In this document: positions 1-8,759 of the stretch, in pieces
Position numbering within the stretch: position 1 is the stretch's first letter
Layout: each line of letters starts with the position of its first letter
Assembly: GCF_014656475.1 (NCBI RefSeq)
Contig: NZ_BNCM01000009.1
Location: 1 to 64,000 of the forward strand
DNA length: 64,000 nt
Origin: Sinomonas cellulolyticus
GTDB lineage: Bacteria; Actinomycetota; Actinomycetes; Actinomycetales; Micrococcaceae
Direction: 5' to 3'
The notes under the pieces: generated by a model
Database searches by the model: none
Seen by the model: only the letters and a program-made list of their open reading frames with translations
What the model was told of the DNA's origin: nothing
Program-made: the position numbers and the translations under genes

Positions 1-111
1 CAGCTCGCCCGTCTGCTCGCCGGTGGCCGGATTGAACACCGGCTGCGTCCGCTCCCCGACGCCGTTGGACTCCTCGCCGTTGAGGTAATGCGGAATGGTC
101 TTGACAGTCAT
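1..111 (-). CDS. mmsA: CoA-acylating methylmalonate-semialdehyde dehydrogenase, N-terminal fragment
   Basis: Only the first 37 residues are present; the gene runs off the left edge. The fragment begins MTVKTIPHYLNGE and continues with FNPATGE, the usual N-terminus of CoA-acylating aldehyde dehydrogenases of the MmsA/IolA type. These convert malonate or methylmalonate semialdehyde to acetyl- or propionyl-CoA, the last step of inositol breakdown. It follows iolD at 71 nt on the same strand, which supports the inositol role. The substrate cannot be settled from this fragment. Confidence 0.75.
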   Translation of the reverse strand, partial: MTVKTIPHYLNGEESNGVGERTQPVFNPATGEQTGEL

Positions 112-181
112 TGGTTCTCTGCTCCTGTTGGTACTTCTCAGTCGTTGAGGGGTCGCTGACGGACCTCTGTGGGATCTCTGG

Positions 182-2137
182 TCAGCCGATGAGGGGTCGC
201 TGACGGGACTTGTGGTCGCTGTAGGTGGCGAAGGCGGCCCTGGTGGACTCGAGCTCGGAGGCGCCGGAGACGGGCACGTCCCACCACGACTCGGAGCTCG
301 GGGCGTCGATCAGCGGGTCGGACTCGATGTGGATCACGATCGGGCCGCTGCCCTCGGGGGCGGCCTTGGCCTTCCCGATGGCGGCCTCAAGGTCGGCGAT
401 CGCGTTCGGCCCCGGCTCGATCCGGTACATGGTCACGCCGAGGCTCTCAGCGTTGGCGGCGAGGTCGATCGGGAGCTTCTCGCCGTCATCGAACGTGTGG
501 TGCGTCCGGTCCAGGGTGCGGTACTTGGTGCCGAAGCGCTGCGAGCCCAGCTGCTCGGACAGGGCGCCGATCGAGGCGTAGCCGTGGTTCTGGATGAGCA
601 CCGTGATGAGCTTGATGCCCTCAGCAACGGCGGTGACGAGCTCGGTGTGCATCATGAGGTAGGAGCCGTCGCCGACCATGACGACGACGTCCCTGTTCTC
701 CTCGCCGCGTGCCGCGGCGTCGAAGGCCGCGCGCTTGACCCCGAGGCCGCCGGGGATCTCGTAGCCCATGCAGGAGAAGGCGTACTCGACGTGGTAGCCG
801 AACGGGTCGCGGACGCGCCACATCTTGTGCAGGTCGCCGGGGAGGGAGCCGGCGGCGCAGATGACGACGTCGCGCGGGTCCATCGCCCGGTTGACCGCGC
901 CGATAATCGCGTTCTGGGACACGAGCGGCTGGTGGTCCTCGGCGAACGCGGCGTCCACCGTGTCGTCCCAGCGGGCCTTCTCGTCGGCGACCGTGCGCTC
1001 GAGGTCCGCCCCGACGTGGTAGCCGCCGAGCGCCGTCGTGAGCGCGGTGAGGGCCTTGCGGGCGTCGGCGACGATCGGCAGCGAGGTGCCGTGCTTGTAG
1101 GCGTCGATGGGGGCGACGTTGATGTTCACGAACTGCACGCCCGGGTTCTGGAACGCCGTGCGGGAGGCCGTGGTGAAGTCCTCGTAGCGCGTGCCGATGC
1201 CGATCACGAGGTCGGCGTCGCGCACGAGGGCGTTCGCCGCCGTCGTGCCGGTGGAGCCGACCGCGCCAAGGGCCTGGGGGTGGTCCCACGCGAGGGAGCC
1301 GACGCCGGCCTGGGTCCAGCCGACGGGAATGCCCGTGGCCTCCGCGAAGGTACGCAGCTGGTCCGTGGCGAATGCGTAGAGCACGCCGCCGCCGGCGATG
1401 ATGACGGGGCGCTTCGCGGCGCGGATGCGGCGGGCCGCCTCGGCGATGTCCTCGGCTTCGGGCCCGGGGCGGCGGATGCGCCACTCGCGCTCGGCAAGGA
1501 ACTCCCCGGGCACGTCGAACACCTCGGCCTGGACGTCCTGCGGCAGCGCGATCGTCACGGCGCCGGTCTCCGCCGGGTCCGTGAGGACCCGCAGGCCGTT
1601 CAGGAGCGCCGAGAAGAGCTGCTCGGGCCGGTTGACCCGGTCGAAGTACTTCGAGAGCGGCCGGAACGCGTCGTTGACCGTGATGTCGTAGCCGTGCGGC
1701 TGCTCGAGCTGCTGCAGGACCGGGTCCGCGGCACGGGTCGCGAACGTGTCGCTCGGCAGGAGCAGGACCGGAAGCCGATTGGCCGTGGCGAGCGCCGCGC
1801 CGGTAAGCAGGTTGGACGAGCCCGGGCCGATCGACGTCGAGACCGCGAAGGTCTGGCGGCGACGCGTGTGGCGGGCGTAGCCGACGGCCTGGTGCGACTG
1901 GGCCTGCTCGTTGCGGCCCTGGTAGTACGGCATGAGCGTGGGGTCGGCGACCTGCCACTGCTTCAGGGCCTGGCCGACGCCGGCGACATTGCCGTGGCCG
2001 AAGATGCCGAACATCCCCGGGATGAGCCGCTCGCGGTACGCCCCGCCGCCGGGGCCGCCCACGTTGTCGACCGTGTACTGGCGGCCGAGGAACTCCACGA
2101 GCGCCTGGGCGACCGTCATCCTGCGGGTTGTGCTCAC
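182..2137 (-). CDS. iolD: 3D-(3,5/4)-trihydroxycyclohexane-1,2-dione acylhydrolase (IolD)
   Basis: A thiamine-diphosphate enzyme of about 651 aa that opens the ring of the diketo-inositol to 5-deoxyglucuronate, in the cytoplasm. It has the three-domain acetolactate-synthase-like layout. The pyrimidine-binding N-terminal domain carries YQGRNEQAQSH, and the C-terminal PP domain carries VGDGSYLMMHTEL with the ThDP/metal pattern GDGS...N. An open frame extends further upstream, but that part is arginine-rich nonsense inside the neighbouring gene. I chose the GTG at 2137 (VSTTRRMTVAQALVEF), whose GTGA overlaps the stop of the upstream aldolase gene by 4 nt. It belongs to the leftward iol operon. 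Confidence 0.93.
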   Translation of the reverse strand: MSTTRRMTVAQALVEFLGRQYTVDNVGGPGGGAYRERLIPGMFGIFGHGNVAGVGQALKQWQVADPTLMPYYQGRNEQAQSHQAVGYARHTRRRQTFAVSTSIGPGSSNLLTGAALATANRLPVLLLPSDTFATRAADPVLQQLEQPHGYDITVNDAFRPLSKYFDRVNRPEQLFSALLNGLRVLTDPAETGAVTIALPQDVQAEVFDVPGEFLAEREWRIRRPGPEAEDIAEAARRIRAAKRPVIIAGGGVLYAFATDQLRTFAEATGIPVGWTQAGVGSLAWDHPQALGAVGSTGTTAANALVRDADLVIGIGTRYEDFTTASRTAFQNPGVQFVNINVAPIDAYKHGTSLPIVADARKALTALTTALGGYHVGADLERTVADEKARWDDTVDAAFAEDHQPLVSQNAIIGAVNRAMDPRDVVICAAGSLPGDLHKMWRVRDPFGYHVEYAFSCMGYEIPGGLGVKRAAFDAAARGEENRDVVVMVGDGSYLMMHTELVTAVAEGIKLITVLIQNHGYASIGALSEQLGSQRFGTKYRTLDRTHHTFDDGEKLPIDLAANAESLGVTMYRIEPGPNAIADLEAAIGKAKAAPEGSGPIVIHIESDPLIDAPSSESWWDVPVSGASELESTRAAFATYSDHKSRQRPLIG

Positions 2138-3117
2138 TTCTCGGCCTCCTGGGTCGTGCCCTCGGCGGGCTGGATCTCTTCGGTGCGCAGCAGCGAGGCC
2201 GCGGTCGCGACGGCACCGGCCACGTCGCCGTCGGCCGGGTAGAGCAGGGTGCGGCCCACGGTGAGGCCCTGCACCCCGGGCAGCGCGAGCGCGCGGCCCC
2301 ACGAGGCGAAGACCTCGTCCTGGTGGCCGGCGGGGTCCCCGCCGAGCAGCACGGTCGGCATGGTCGTGGCGGCCATGACGCGCTCCATGTCCTCGACCAC
2401 GGGCAGCTTCATCCACGTGTACGCGCTCGTGGAGCCGAGGCCCCCCGCGATGCCGATGGACTTGATGACCGCCTCCGGGGAGAGGTCGTTGACGACCTTT
2501 CCGCCGACCCAGCCCGAGAGGAAGGGCTCGACCATCGCGATGAGCCCGAGGGCGGCGAGCGAGTCGATCGCCCGTGCGGTGCTCTCGAGGATGCCCGCCG
2601 TGGCGGGGTCGTCGAGCGCGATGCGGGTGAGCATCTTGCCGCCGTCCGCACCGAGGGCCGCGAGCGCCTCGGCCGTGTGGCCGGTGAAGCGGTCGTCGAA
2701 CTCGTTCACGAGCCCCGCGAGGCCGCCGCGGTTCATCGAGCCGAAGACGAGCTTGCCCTCGAGCGCGCCGAGGAGGAGCAGGTCGTCCATGATGTCCGGG
2801 CTCGCCAGCACGCCATCGACGGCGGGGTTCGCGAGCGCGATCTGGAGCCGGTCGAGCAGCTCGCGCCGGTCCGCCATCGCGTCCGGCCGGCCCTGCGCCG
2901 CGAGCGCGCCCCGGGCGGGATGGTCGGCGGCCACGATGAAGTTCTGCCTGCCCAGCACCACCCCGGGGTGGTGCCGGCGCTCGGCGGCAGCCCGGGCCAC
3001 CGCCTTCGGGTCCTCGAGGCGGATCTTCGTGAGGCGCTCGTAGCGACGCGGGTCATCGTCGTGCGCGTCCCTCAACGGCGCGCCGCCGCCCGCCCTGGTC
3101 GCGGCCGCAGCGGTCAT
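2134..3117 (-). CDS. Cgl0159-type (beta/alpha)8 aldolase of the inositol pathway
   Basis: A 327-aa TIM-barrel protein resembling the Cgl0159/DeoC-like family found in actinobacterial inositol clusters. There it probably replaces IolJ as the aldolase that splits 5-dehydro-2-deoxygluconate 6-phosphate into dihydroxyacetone phosphate and malonate semialdehyde. Visible segments are FIVAADHPARGA near residue 45, DGVLASPDIMDDLL, KMLTRIALDD and PTVLLGGDP near the C-terminal phosphate-binding strand. It overlaps iolC by 4 nt (ATGA) and iolD by 4 nt (GTGA), so the three genes are translationally coupled. The family call is good. The exact reaction is inferred from position and family. Confidence 0.8.
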   Translation of the reverse strand: MTAAAATRAGGGAPLRDAHDDDPRRYERLTKIRLEDPKAVARAAAERRHHPGVVLGRQNFIVAADHPARGALAAQGRPDAMADRRELLDRLQIALANPAVDGVLASPDIMDDLLLLGALEGKLVFGSMNRGGLAGLVNEFDDRFTGHTAEALAALGADGGKMLTRIALDDPATAGILESTARAIDSLAALGLIAMVEPFLSGWVGGKVVNDLSPEAVIKSIGIAGGLGSTSAYTWMKLPVVEDMERVMAATTMPTVLLGGDPAGHQDEVFASWGRALALPGVQGLTVGRTLLYPADGDVAGAVATAASLLRTEEIQPAEGTTQEAEK

Positions 3118-4103
3118 CGGGCCACCGCCTCGGGGACGAGCCTACCGCGCTCGGCCAGCAGCGAGGTGACCTCGGCCGGCGTCGGCATCGCGTCGGCGCA
3201 CGAGAGCCGCGAGGCGACAATGGCGCCCGCGGCGTTCGCGTAGTCGAGCACCTCGGCCAGCGGCCATCCGGCCAGGAGGCCGTGGCAGAACGCGCCGCCG
3301 AACGAGTCGCCGGCCCCGAGGCCGTTGAGCGTCTCGACGGGGACGGGGGCGGAGACCACGCGCTCGGTGCGGGTCTTCGCCATGACCCCCGCGGGGCCGA
3401 GCTTGACCACGGCGATCTCCACGCCCGCGGCGAGGAGGCGGTCCGCCTGCTCGTCCGGGGTGCCGCGCCCGACCGCGACCGCGCACTCCTCGTCGTTGCC
3501 GATCGCCACGGTGACGTGCGGCAGGACCTTGGCGATCTGCTCGCGGGCCGCGTCCTCGGACTCCCAGAACATGGGCCGGTAGTCGAGGTCGAGGACAGTG
3601 AACTGGCCCCCTGCAAGCTCGGCCCGCGGGCGAGCCCCGTGGGCTGTGATGTGCGCCGAACGGGACGGCTCCTGGCACAGGCCCGTCACCGTGGACCAGA
3701 AGATCCGCGCGTCCCTGATCGCCTCGAGGTCGAGTTCCTCGGCCCGGATCTGCAGGTCCGGAGCCGTGGGGAACCGCCCGTAGAAGTAGAGCGGGAACTC
3801 GTGAGTGGCGGGAATGATCGCGCAGAACGTGGCCGGGGTCTGCAGGCCCGCGACCGGGGTCACGAACCGGTCGTCGACCCCGAACTTAGCCAGCTCGCGG
3901 CGCAGGTACGTCCCGAACGGGTCGTCGCCCGTGCGGGTGATGACCGCCGTCGCGCGCCCATGGCGGGCGCCCGCGACCGCGACGTTCGACGGCGAGCCGC
4001 CGAGGTACTTCCCGAAGCTCTCCACGTCCGCGAGGCCGACGCCGATGTCGTTGGGATAGATGTCGACGCTGATGCGCCCCATCGTGAGGAGGTCGTAGGT
4101 CAT
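3114..4103 (-). CDS. iolC: 5-dehydro-2-deoxygluconokinase (PfkB family)
   Basis: A 329-aa ribokinase/PfkB-type sugar kinase that phosphorylates 5-dehydro-2-deoxygluconate with ATP in the inositol pathway. The N-terminus (TMGRISVDIYPNDIGVGL, then FGKYLGGSPSNVAVA) is typical of IolC. The second PfkB signature, LGAGDSFGGAFCHGL, near residue 265 contains the catalytic Asp. The ATG at 4103 has a GGAAGG Shine-Dalgarno 6 nt upstream. It lies between the tautomerase-like gene and the aldolase. Length and motifs are normal for the family. Confidence 0.92.
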   Translation of the reverse strand: MTYDLLTMGRISVDIYPNDIGVGLADVESFGKYLGGSPSNVAVAGARHGRATAVITRTGDDPFGTYLRRELAKFGVDDRFVTPVAGLQTPATFCAIIPATHEFPLYFYGRFPTAPDLQIRAEELDLEAIRDARIFWSTVTGLCQEPSRSAHITAHGARPRAELAGGQFTVLDLDYRPMFWESEDAAREQIAKVLPHVTVAIGNDEECAVAVGRGTPDEQADRLLAAGVEIAVVKLGPAGVMAKTRTERVVSAPVPVETLNGLGAGDSFGGAFCHGLLAGWPLAEVLDYANAAGAIVASRLSCADAMPTPAEVTSLLAERGRLVPEAVAR

Positions 4104-4114
4104 GGTGCGCCTTC

Positions 4115-4546
4115 CTATGCGCCTGGAGTTGCGGCCGTGGCTCCGCCCGCCGGCACGGCGAGCTCACCGGTCATGTACTGCGCCCGGCCGAAGCCGAAGG
4201 ACCAATCCCCCGCGCCGTTCTCGACATAGCCGATGAAGACGTCCTCGCCGGCCACGCCCGCGTGCGCGAGGTTCCCGGCAACGGCCGCGTAGAGCCGCTC
4301 CTTCGCCTCCTGCGAGCGCCCAGCCTGGGTGAAGATCTGGATCATGGCCACGCCGCCCGTCCGATCGAACCCGAGGCCCGCGTCCTGGGCCACGATCTGG
4401 CCCGGTGCGTGCTCGGTCACAATGTGGAAGTAGTCGCGCTCGGGAATGCGGTACTCCGCGAGAATCGCATCATGCACGGCCTGGCTGAGCCGCGCGATCT
4501 CGGCGGGGGTCCGGCCGGCGTTGACGTCGATGCGGACGAGGGGCAT
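4115..4546 (-). CDS. tautomerase family protein
   Basis: A 143-aa protein of the 4-oxalocrotonate tautomerase/MIF-like group. After removal of Met it starts with Pro (PLVRIDVNAGRTPAEI), the catalytic base of this superfamily. Further family-like segments are HDAILAEYRIPERDYFHIV and VAMIQIFTQAGRS. The C-terminal 25 residues are Ala/Gly-rich and look like a tail. It has an AAGGA ribosome site and is probably the first gene of the iol operon, ending 12 nt before iolC. A tautomerase is not one of the classical iol enzymes, so its substrate may be an enol or keto intermediate of the pathway; that is inference. Confidence 0.75.
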   Translation of the reverse strand: MPLVRIDVNAGRTPAEIARLSQAVHDAILAEYRIPERDYFHIVTEHAPGQIVAQDAGLGFDRTGGVAMIQIFTQAGRSQEAKERLYAAVAGNLAHAGVAGEDVFIGYVENGAGDWSFGFGRAQYMTGELAVPAGGATAATPGA

Positions 4547-4574
4547 GGTGATTCCTTCTGCGTGTCGGAGTTTA

Positions 4575-4637
4575 TTTGTAAGGACAAAGTAACGCTATCG
4601 CATTTCTGCCGTCAGGACCACAGTTTGTCCTAACAAA
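4575..4637. promoter_or_regulatory. pair of inositol-regulator operator candidates
   Basis: Two 14-bp near-palindromes lie in the gap upstream of the iol operon: TTTGTAAGGACAAA at 4575-4588 and TTTGTCCTAACAAA at 4624-4637. They are almost exact reverse complements of each other and share TTTGT-N4-ACAAA. Their starts are 49 bp apart. A related sequence sits upstream of iolT. The LacI-family regulator at 6246-7268 is the obvious binder, but this is inferred. I could not place a confident -10/-35 pair between the sites. Confidence 0.6.
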
Positions 4638-4649
4638 TTTCGGGAGAGA

Positions 4650-6104
4650 TCACCGCTGCTTGACGAGGTAAATGGCGCCCGTGGTGACGTCCTCCTCGAG
4701 CGCCTCGAGGGTGCGACCCCGGCTCTCCGGCACTTGGGTGACGACGAAGAGCAGCGCGAGGGCGCCGACCCCGGCGAAGAGGAAGAACGTGCCGGTGATG
4801 CCCATCGCAGCCACCATTGACGGGAAGTACAGCGAGAGGAAGCCGTTGACCACCCAGAGGGCGAACACCGCGACGCCGATGCCGAAGCCCCGCATATGCA
4901 GCGGGAAGATCTCGGAAAGGTAGACCCAGACCGCCACATTGAGGAAGGTCTGCATCGAGCCGACGAACGCCACAACGAGGAACAGGATCACGAACGGGCG
5001 GGCGGGGTTGCCGGCGGGCAGCGCCATCGAGGCGATGCCGATGAGCACATGGCACGCGGTGGTGAGGGAGAGGCCGATGATGAACGTGGTGCGACGATCG
5101 AGCCGGTCCATCATCTTCAGGGCGATGAGGCCGCCGACCACGGCGATCACGCCGGGGGCCACGTTGGCAATGAGGGCGCCGTCCCTGCTGAAGCCGGACT
5201 CGGTCAGCACGGTCTGCCCGTAGTACATGATCGAGTTGATGCCCGTGAGCTGCTGGGCTACGCCGAGGCCGATTGCGACCAGCAGGATGCGCAGGAGGTT
5301 CCTGTTGGAGAAGATGGCGCGCCAGCCGATCTGGTGGCTCTCCTGCTCCTCGCGGGCAACGTTCTCAACGTCCGCGAGCTCGGCGGCCGCGCGGTCCTTG
5401 GACCGCACGGTCTCGAGGACGGCAAGGGCCTCCTGGCGGCGGCCCTTCTCCACGAGCCAGCGCGGCGACTCCGGCATCCGCAGCATCCCGAAGAACAGCG
5501 CCACTGCGGGCAGCGCGCAGATGGCGAACATGATGCGCCAGACCCCGTCGAGATGGCCGAAGAGGTTGCCGATGATCGCGTTGACCACGAAGGCCGCGAG
5601 CTGGCCCACGACGATGGCGAGCTCGTTGCGGCCCGCGATAGAGCCGCGGATCTCATAGGGGGCGAGCTCGGCAAGGAAGACCGGCACCACGGTGGACGCA
5701 CCGCCCACGGCGAGGCCGAGGAGGACACGTCCGACCACGAGCACCTCGAAGGTCGGGGTCAGCACGACCGCGAGCGTTCCAGCGAAGAACAGGACGGCGA
5801 GCAGGATGATCGTCTTGCGGCGCCCCCAGACGTCGGAGAGTCGGCCGCCGAGGATCGCGCCGATCGCAGCCGCGAAGACGAGGGAGGCGGTGACGACGCC
5901 CTCGGTGAACGGTGTGAGCCCGAGCTCCGCGGACATCGGGGTCAGGGCGCCATTAATGACGCCGGTGTCGTAGCCGAAGAGGAGGCCACCGAACGTGGCG
6001 ACGAGTGCCACGAGTCCGAGCCGCCTGCGGTGGGGGCCGTTGGTTAGGGGCGGGAGCTGGACTACGCTGCCAGCGCGCCCGCCGTGTGCTGATGCCGTTG
6101 CCAT
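4650..6104 (-). CDS. iolT: MFS sugar/inositol transporter (IolT-like)
   Basis: A 484-aa sugar-porter-family MFS protein with twelve expected membrane segments, likely importing myo-inositol with H+. Signatures are GGLLFGYDTGVINGAL in TM1, GGRLSDVWGRRK after TM2, PESPRWLVEKGR at the end of TM6 and QQLTGINSIMYYGQTV in TM7. AAGGAG lies 5 nt before the ATG. It is transcribed toward the iol genes and ends 104 nt before the tautomerase-like gene, with operator candidates in between, so it may form its own unit. The divergent LacI gene and the iol context support inositol as substrate. Confidence 0.85.
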   Translation of the reverse strand: MATASAHGGRAGSVVQLPPLTNGPHRRRLGLVALVATFGGLLFGYDTGVINGALTPMSAELGLTPFTEGVVTASLVFAAAIGAILGGRLSDVWGRRKTIILLAVLFFAGTLAVVLTPTFEVLVVGRVLLGLAVGGASTVVPVFLAELAPYEIRGSIAGRNELAIVVGQLAAFVVNAIIGNLFGHLDGVWRIMFAICALPAVALFFGMLRMPESPRWLVEKGRRQEALAVLETVRSKDRAAAELADVENVAREEQESHQIGWRAIFSNRNLLRILLVAIGLGVAQQLTGINSIMYYGQTVLTESGFSRDGALIANVAPGVIAVVGGLIALKMMDRLDRRTTFIIGLSLTTACHVLIGIASMALPAGNPARPFVILFLVVAFVGSMQTFLNVAVWVYLSEIFPLHMRGFGIGVAVFALWVVNGFLSLYFPSMVAAMGITGTFFLFAGVGALALLFVVTQVPESRGRTLEALEEDVTTGAIYLVKQR

Positions 6105-6167
6105 CGAGACTCCTTTGTCAGGCCGAGTGGTGAGGTCTGCACGGATCCTGTGATCCGCGTCTCAACT

Positions 6168-6203
6168 AGACTAACGCGCGAAAGTCCGAAATGTAAGGTC
6201 AAA
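6168..6203 (-). promoter_or_regulatory. iolT promoter with overlapping operator-like site
   Basis: On the minus strand TTACAT (6191-6196) and TAGTCT (6168-6173) are 17 bp apart and fit a sigma-70-type promoter for iolT. The sequence AATGTAAGGTCAAA at 6190-6203 matches the operator at 4575 in 11 of 14 positions and covers the -35 box. A repressor bound there would block iolT. The arrangement fits autoregulation and co-regulation by the divergent LacI protein. Confidence 0.5.
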
Positions 6204-6245
6204 CGGACAAAAGGTCGTCCGGTCACCCCGTGCAACGATGAAGGA

Positions 6246-7268
6246 GTGAAGAGCACTGCCGCCAACGGCCGGCCCCGGCCGGTCACGCAAGAGGACGTGG
6301 CGCGAGCCGTCGGCGTCTCGCGGACTCTGGTCTCCTTCGCGTTCCGGGGCGCCCCCGGTGTGAGTGCCGAGACGCGGCAGGCCATCCTGGACGCCGCCCG
6401 GCGGCTCGGCTATCGGCACAACGCGGCCGCCGCCGACCTCGCGCGGAAGGCGGCCTCCGCAGTCGGGCTCTACCTGCTCGACATCCGCAACGAGGCGTAC
6501 GCCGACATGTTCGCCGGCGTCCGGGAGGCGCTGCGCGGCGCGCCGAGCCGGCTCATCCTCAGCATCGCCGAGACTTTGGGCGACGTGGACGACGGAGCGG
6601 TCGACTCGCTCATCGAGGCCCGCGTCGGGATCGTCATCGCAGCGACGCTCCTGGACAGCGACGACGAGGTCCGGCGGCTTGCGGCGAGCGTCCCGCTCGT
6701 GAGCCTCGCGCGGCGCGTCGAGGGCGTGGACAGCGTCTACTCGGACGATCACGCCGGGGCACTCGCGGCCACCGAGCACCTGCTCTCGCTCGGGCATGTG
6801 CGCGTTGCGCACGTGAGCGGGCCGCTGCACGAGGGCCACGAGGGGCGGTGGCGCGGCTACGAGCAGGCCATGCGGCGGGCGGGGCTCAGCCCCCGTATCG
6901 TCTTCGCCGAGGACTACACCCAGGTGGCCGGGGAGTCCGCGGCCGCCGCACTGCTCTCCGGCGCGGACCGCCCCACGGCGGTGTTCGCGCACAACGACGA
7001 GATCGCCCTCGGAATCCGCGAGGCCGCCGGCAAGGCCGGGCTGACGGTTCCCGCCGACCTCTCGCTCGTGGGCTACGACGACTCGCGCATCGCCCGGCTG
7101 AGGGGGATCGACCTCACGTCCATGGACCTGCACGCCCGCGAGCTCGGGCGCGAGGCCGGGGCCGCAGCGCTCGCCCGGCTCGCCGATCCCGGTGGGCCCG
7201 TCGTGGACCGGCGCCTCGAGGCGCGCCTCGTGGTGCGCGGCTCGACGGCGCCGCCACCCGTCGTCTGA
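6246..7268 (+). CDS. LacI-family transcriptional regulator, probable iol repressor
   Basis: About 340 aa. The N-terminal helix-turn-helix reads VTQEDVARAVGVSRTLVSFA, followed by the hinge PGVSAETRQAILDAARRLGY and a periplasmic-binding-protein-like effector domain with VFAHNDEIALGI and LSLVGYDDSRIA. It is divergent from iolT, so it probably senses inositol or a catabolite and controls the iol genes. I chose GTG 6246, although AAGGAG lies almost directly against it. No better in-frame start precedes the HTH, so the start is uncertain. Confidence 0.85.
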   Translation: MKSTAANGRPRPVTQEDVARAVGVSRTLVSFAFRGAPGVSAETRQAILDAARRLGYRHNAAAADLARKAASAVGLYLLDIRNEAYADMFAGVREALRGAPSRLILSIAETLGDVDDGAVDSLIEARVGIVIAATLLDSDDEVRRLAASVPLVSLARRVEGVDSVYSDDHAGALAATEHLLSLGHVRVAHVSGPLHEGHEGRWRGYEQAMRRAGLSPRIVFAEDYTQVAGESAAAALLSGADRPTAVFAHNDEIALGIREAAGKAGLTVPADLSLVGYDDSRIARLRGIDLTSMDLHARELGREAGAAALARLADPGGPVVDRRLEARLVVRGSTAPPPVV

Positions 7269-7295
7269 CGTCATACAGCGGGACCCGTGAGAGGG

Positions 7296-7321
7296 TGGGA
7301 GGGCTTCCGCCCTTTCTCCCT
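7296..7321 (+). terminator. probable terminator after the LacI gene
   Basis: An imperfect GC hairpin with core AGGGC-TTCC-GCCCT (7300-7313), extended by GGG/CTCCC pairs, lies about 30 nt after the stop codon and is followed by a pyrimidine-rich run. It separates the regulator from the MFS gene. Confidence 0.4.
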
Positions 7322-7349
7322 TCCCACTCACCCGCCCTCAAGGATCCCC

Positions 7350-8672
7350 GTGCCCCGCCGCATCAGCCGCACTGCGGCCCTGGCCCTCCTCGCCGTCGGC
7401 CTGATGTCCCTCAACTCCCGGGCGCCGATCGTCCAGCTCGGGCCCGTCCTCAACGACATCCAGGCCAGCACGGGGCTCGGCTCGGCAGTGGTGGGCCTCC
7501 TCGCGTCGATCCCGGTGCTGTGCTTCGGGCTCGTCACGCCCGCCGCGGCGTGGCTCACGGGGCGGATCGGCATCAATCACGCCGTCCTGTACTTCTTCGG
7601 AGGCCTCGCCGCGGGAGTCCTGGTCCGCTCCTACGGCGGCGCCCCGGGCGCCCTCGTCGGCACGGTGGTCATCGGCGTGGCGATGACGATCGTGAACGTG
7701 GCCACTCCCCTCCTCGTGGGCCGCGACTTCCCGCTGCGCGCTGCGCTCATGACGGGCGTGACGACCGCCGCCGTGAATGTGGGCACGACCCTCGCCTCGG
7801 CCCTGGCCGCCCCGCTCGCCGGGGCGATCGGCTGGCAGGCCTCGCTCGCGTCCTGGCTCGGCCTGACGGCGATCGCGGCAGGGGCCTGGCTGTTCGTCTT
7901 CCCCCCGGCCAAGGACGGTCCGCGCTGGTCCGATGCCGACTTCCCCGGGCGTTCGGCCAGGGCGGCAGCGCGGCGTCGGGCGGAGCTGACGGCGGCCCAA
8001 GCGCAGCCCGGCACGGAGACCGGCGCGCTCCCCCTCCTCGCGCCGGCCCGCGGCACACCGGCCGGGGTCAGCCGTGGGAACACCGTCAGCCCTGCGAACC
8101 GGCGCATGATGTGGCTGTTCACTGCCACGTTCGCGCTGCACAACGTGGGCTACTACGCCATGACACTGTGGCTGCCCACCTACCTCGTCGACACCCAGGG
8201 CATGACGCCATCGGAGGCCGGGCTCGGCGCCAGTCTTCTGCAGGTCTTCGCGATCGCCGGCCCGCTCCTGATCCCCGCACTCATCCACCTGTTCGGGTGG
8301 GGGCCCATGAAGCTCTTCGCGCTCGTCTCGGTGTGCTGGGTGGTGCTCCCGGCGGGCCTCCTCCTGGCGCCCGGCGCGTGGATCGCGTGGGCGGTGCTGG
8401 GCGGCATTGCCCAGGGCGGGACCTTCACCGTCGTCTTCACGGTGGTGATCAACCGGGCACGCTCACTAGCGGAGAACCGGCGCATGACGGCGCTCATCCA
8501 GTCGGTCGGCTACGCCATCGCCTCCACCGGTCCGATCGTGATCGGCGGCCTGCATGACGCGGCCGGGAACTGGGCGGCGCCGCTCGCGCTGGTGCTCGGC
8601 GCGCTCGTGCTGATGGCCTTCACGGGCTTCCTCGCGATCCGCTCGCACGGGCCCTCGCGGCAGCGTAGCTGA
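7350..8672 (+). CDS. MFS transporter, CynX/NimT-like
   Basis: About 440 aa of hydrophobic MFS sequence with roughly twelve membrane segments. The start RTAALALLAVGLMSLNSRAP and the TM2 region AWLTGRIGINHAV resemble the cyanate/2-nitroimidazole (CynX/NimT) group, whose members export or import small anions and aromatic compounds. A charged linker (about residues 190-250) splits the two six-helix halves. I preferred the GTG at 7350, which has AAGGA upstream, over an earlier in-frame start inside the hairpin region. The substrate is unknown; no cyanase or nitroimidazole gene is nearby. Confidence 0.75.
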   Translation: MPRRISRTAALALLAVGLMSLNSRAPIVQLGPVLNDIQASTGLGSAVVGLLASIPVLCFGLVTPAAAWLTGRIGINHAVLYFFGGLAAGVLVRSYGGAPGALVGTVVIGVAMTIVNVATPLLVGRDFPLRAALMTGVTTAAVNVGTTLASALAAPLAGAIGWQASLASWLGLTAIAAGAWLFVFPPAKDGPRWSDADFPGRSARAAARRRAELTAAQAQPGTETGALPLLAPARGTPAGVSRGNTVSPANRRMMWLFTATFALHNVGYYAMTLWLPTYLVDTQGMTPSEAGLGASLLQVFAIAGPLLIPALIHLFGWGPMKLFALVSVCWVVLPAGLLLAPGAWIAWAVLGGIAQGGTFTVVFTVVINRARSLAENRRMTALIQSVGYAIASTGPIVIGGLHDAAGNWAAPLALVLGALVLMAFTGFLAIRSHGPSRQRS

Positions 8673-8759
8673 GCCGCGCACGACGCCGCCCCTCCCCTCG
8701 CGCGCCCGGCGCGCCTAGCATCGTGGCTGGGAGGGACCCTGTACGGAAGGAGCCGGCCC

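Noticed and set aside
2138..2416. N-terminal extension of IolD by about 93 residues
   Set aside because: The extension is Arg/Gly-rich and lies inside the aldolase gene. The GTG at 2137 gives the normal length and a 4-nt overlap.
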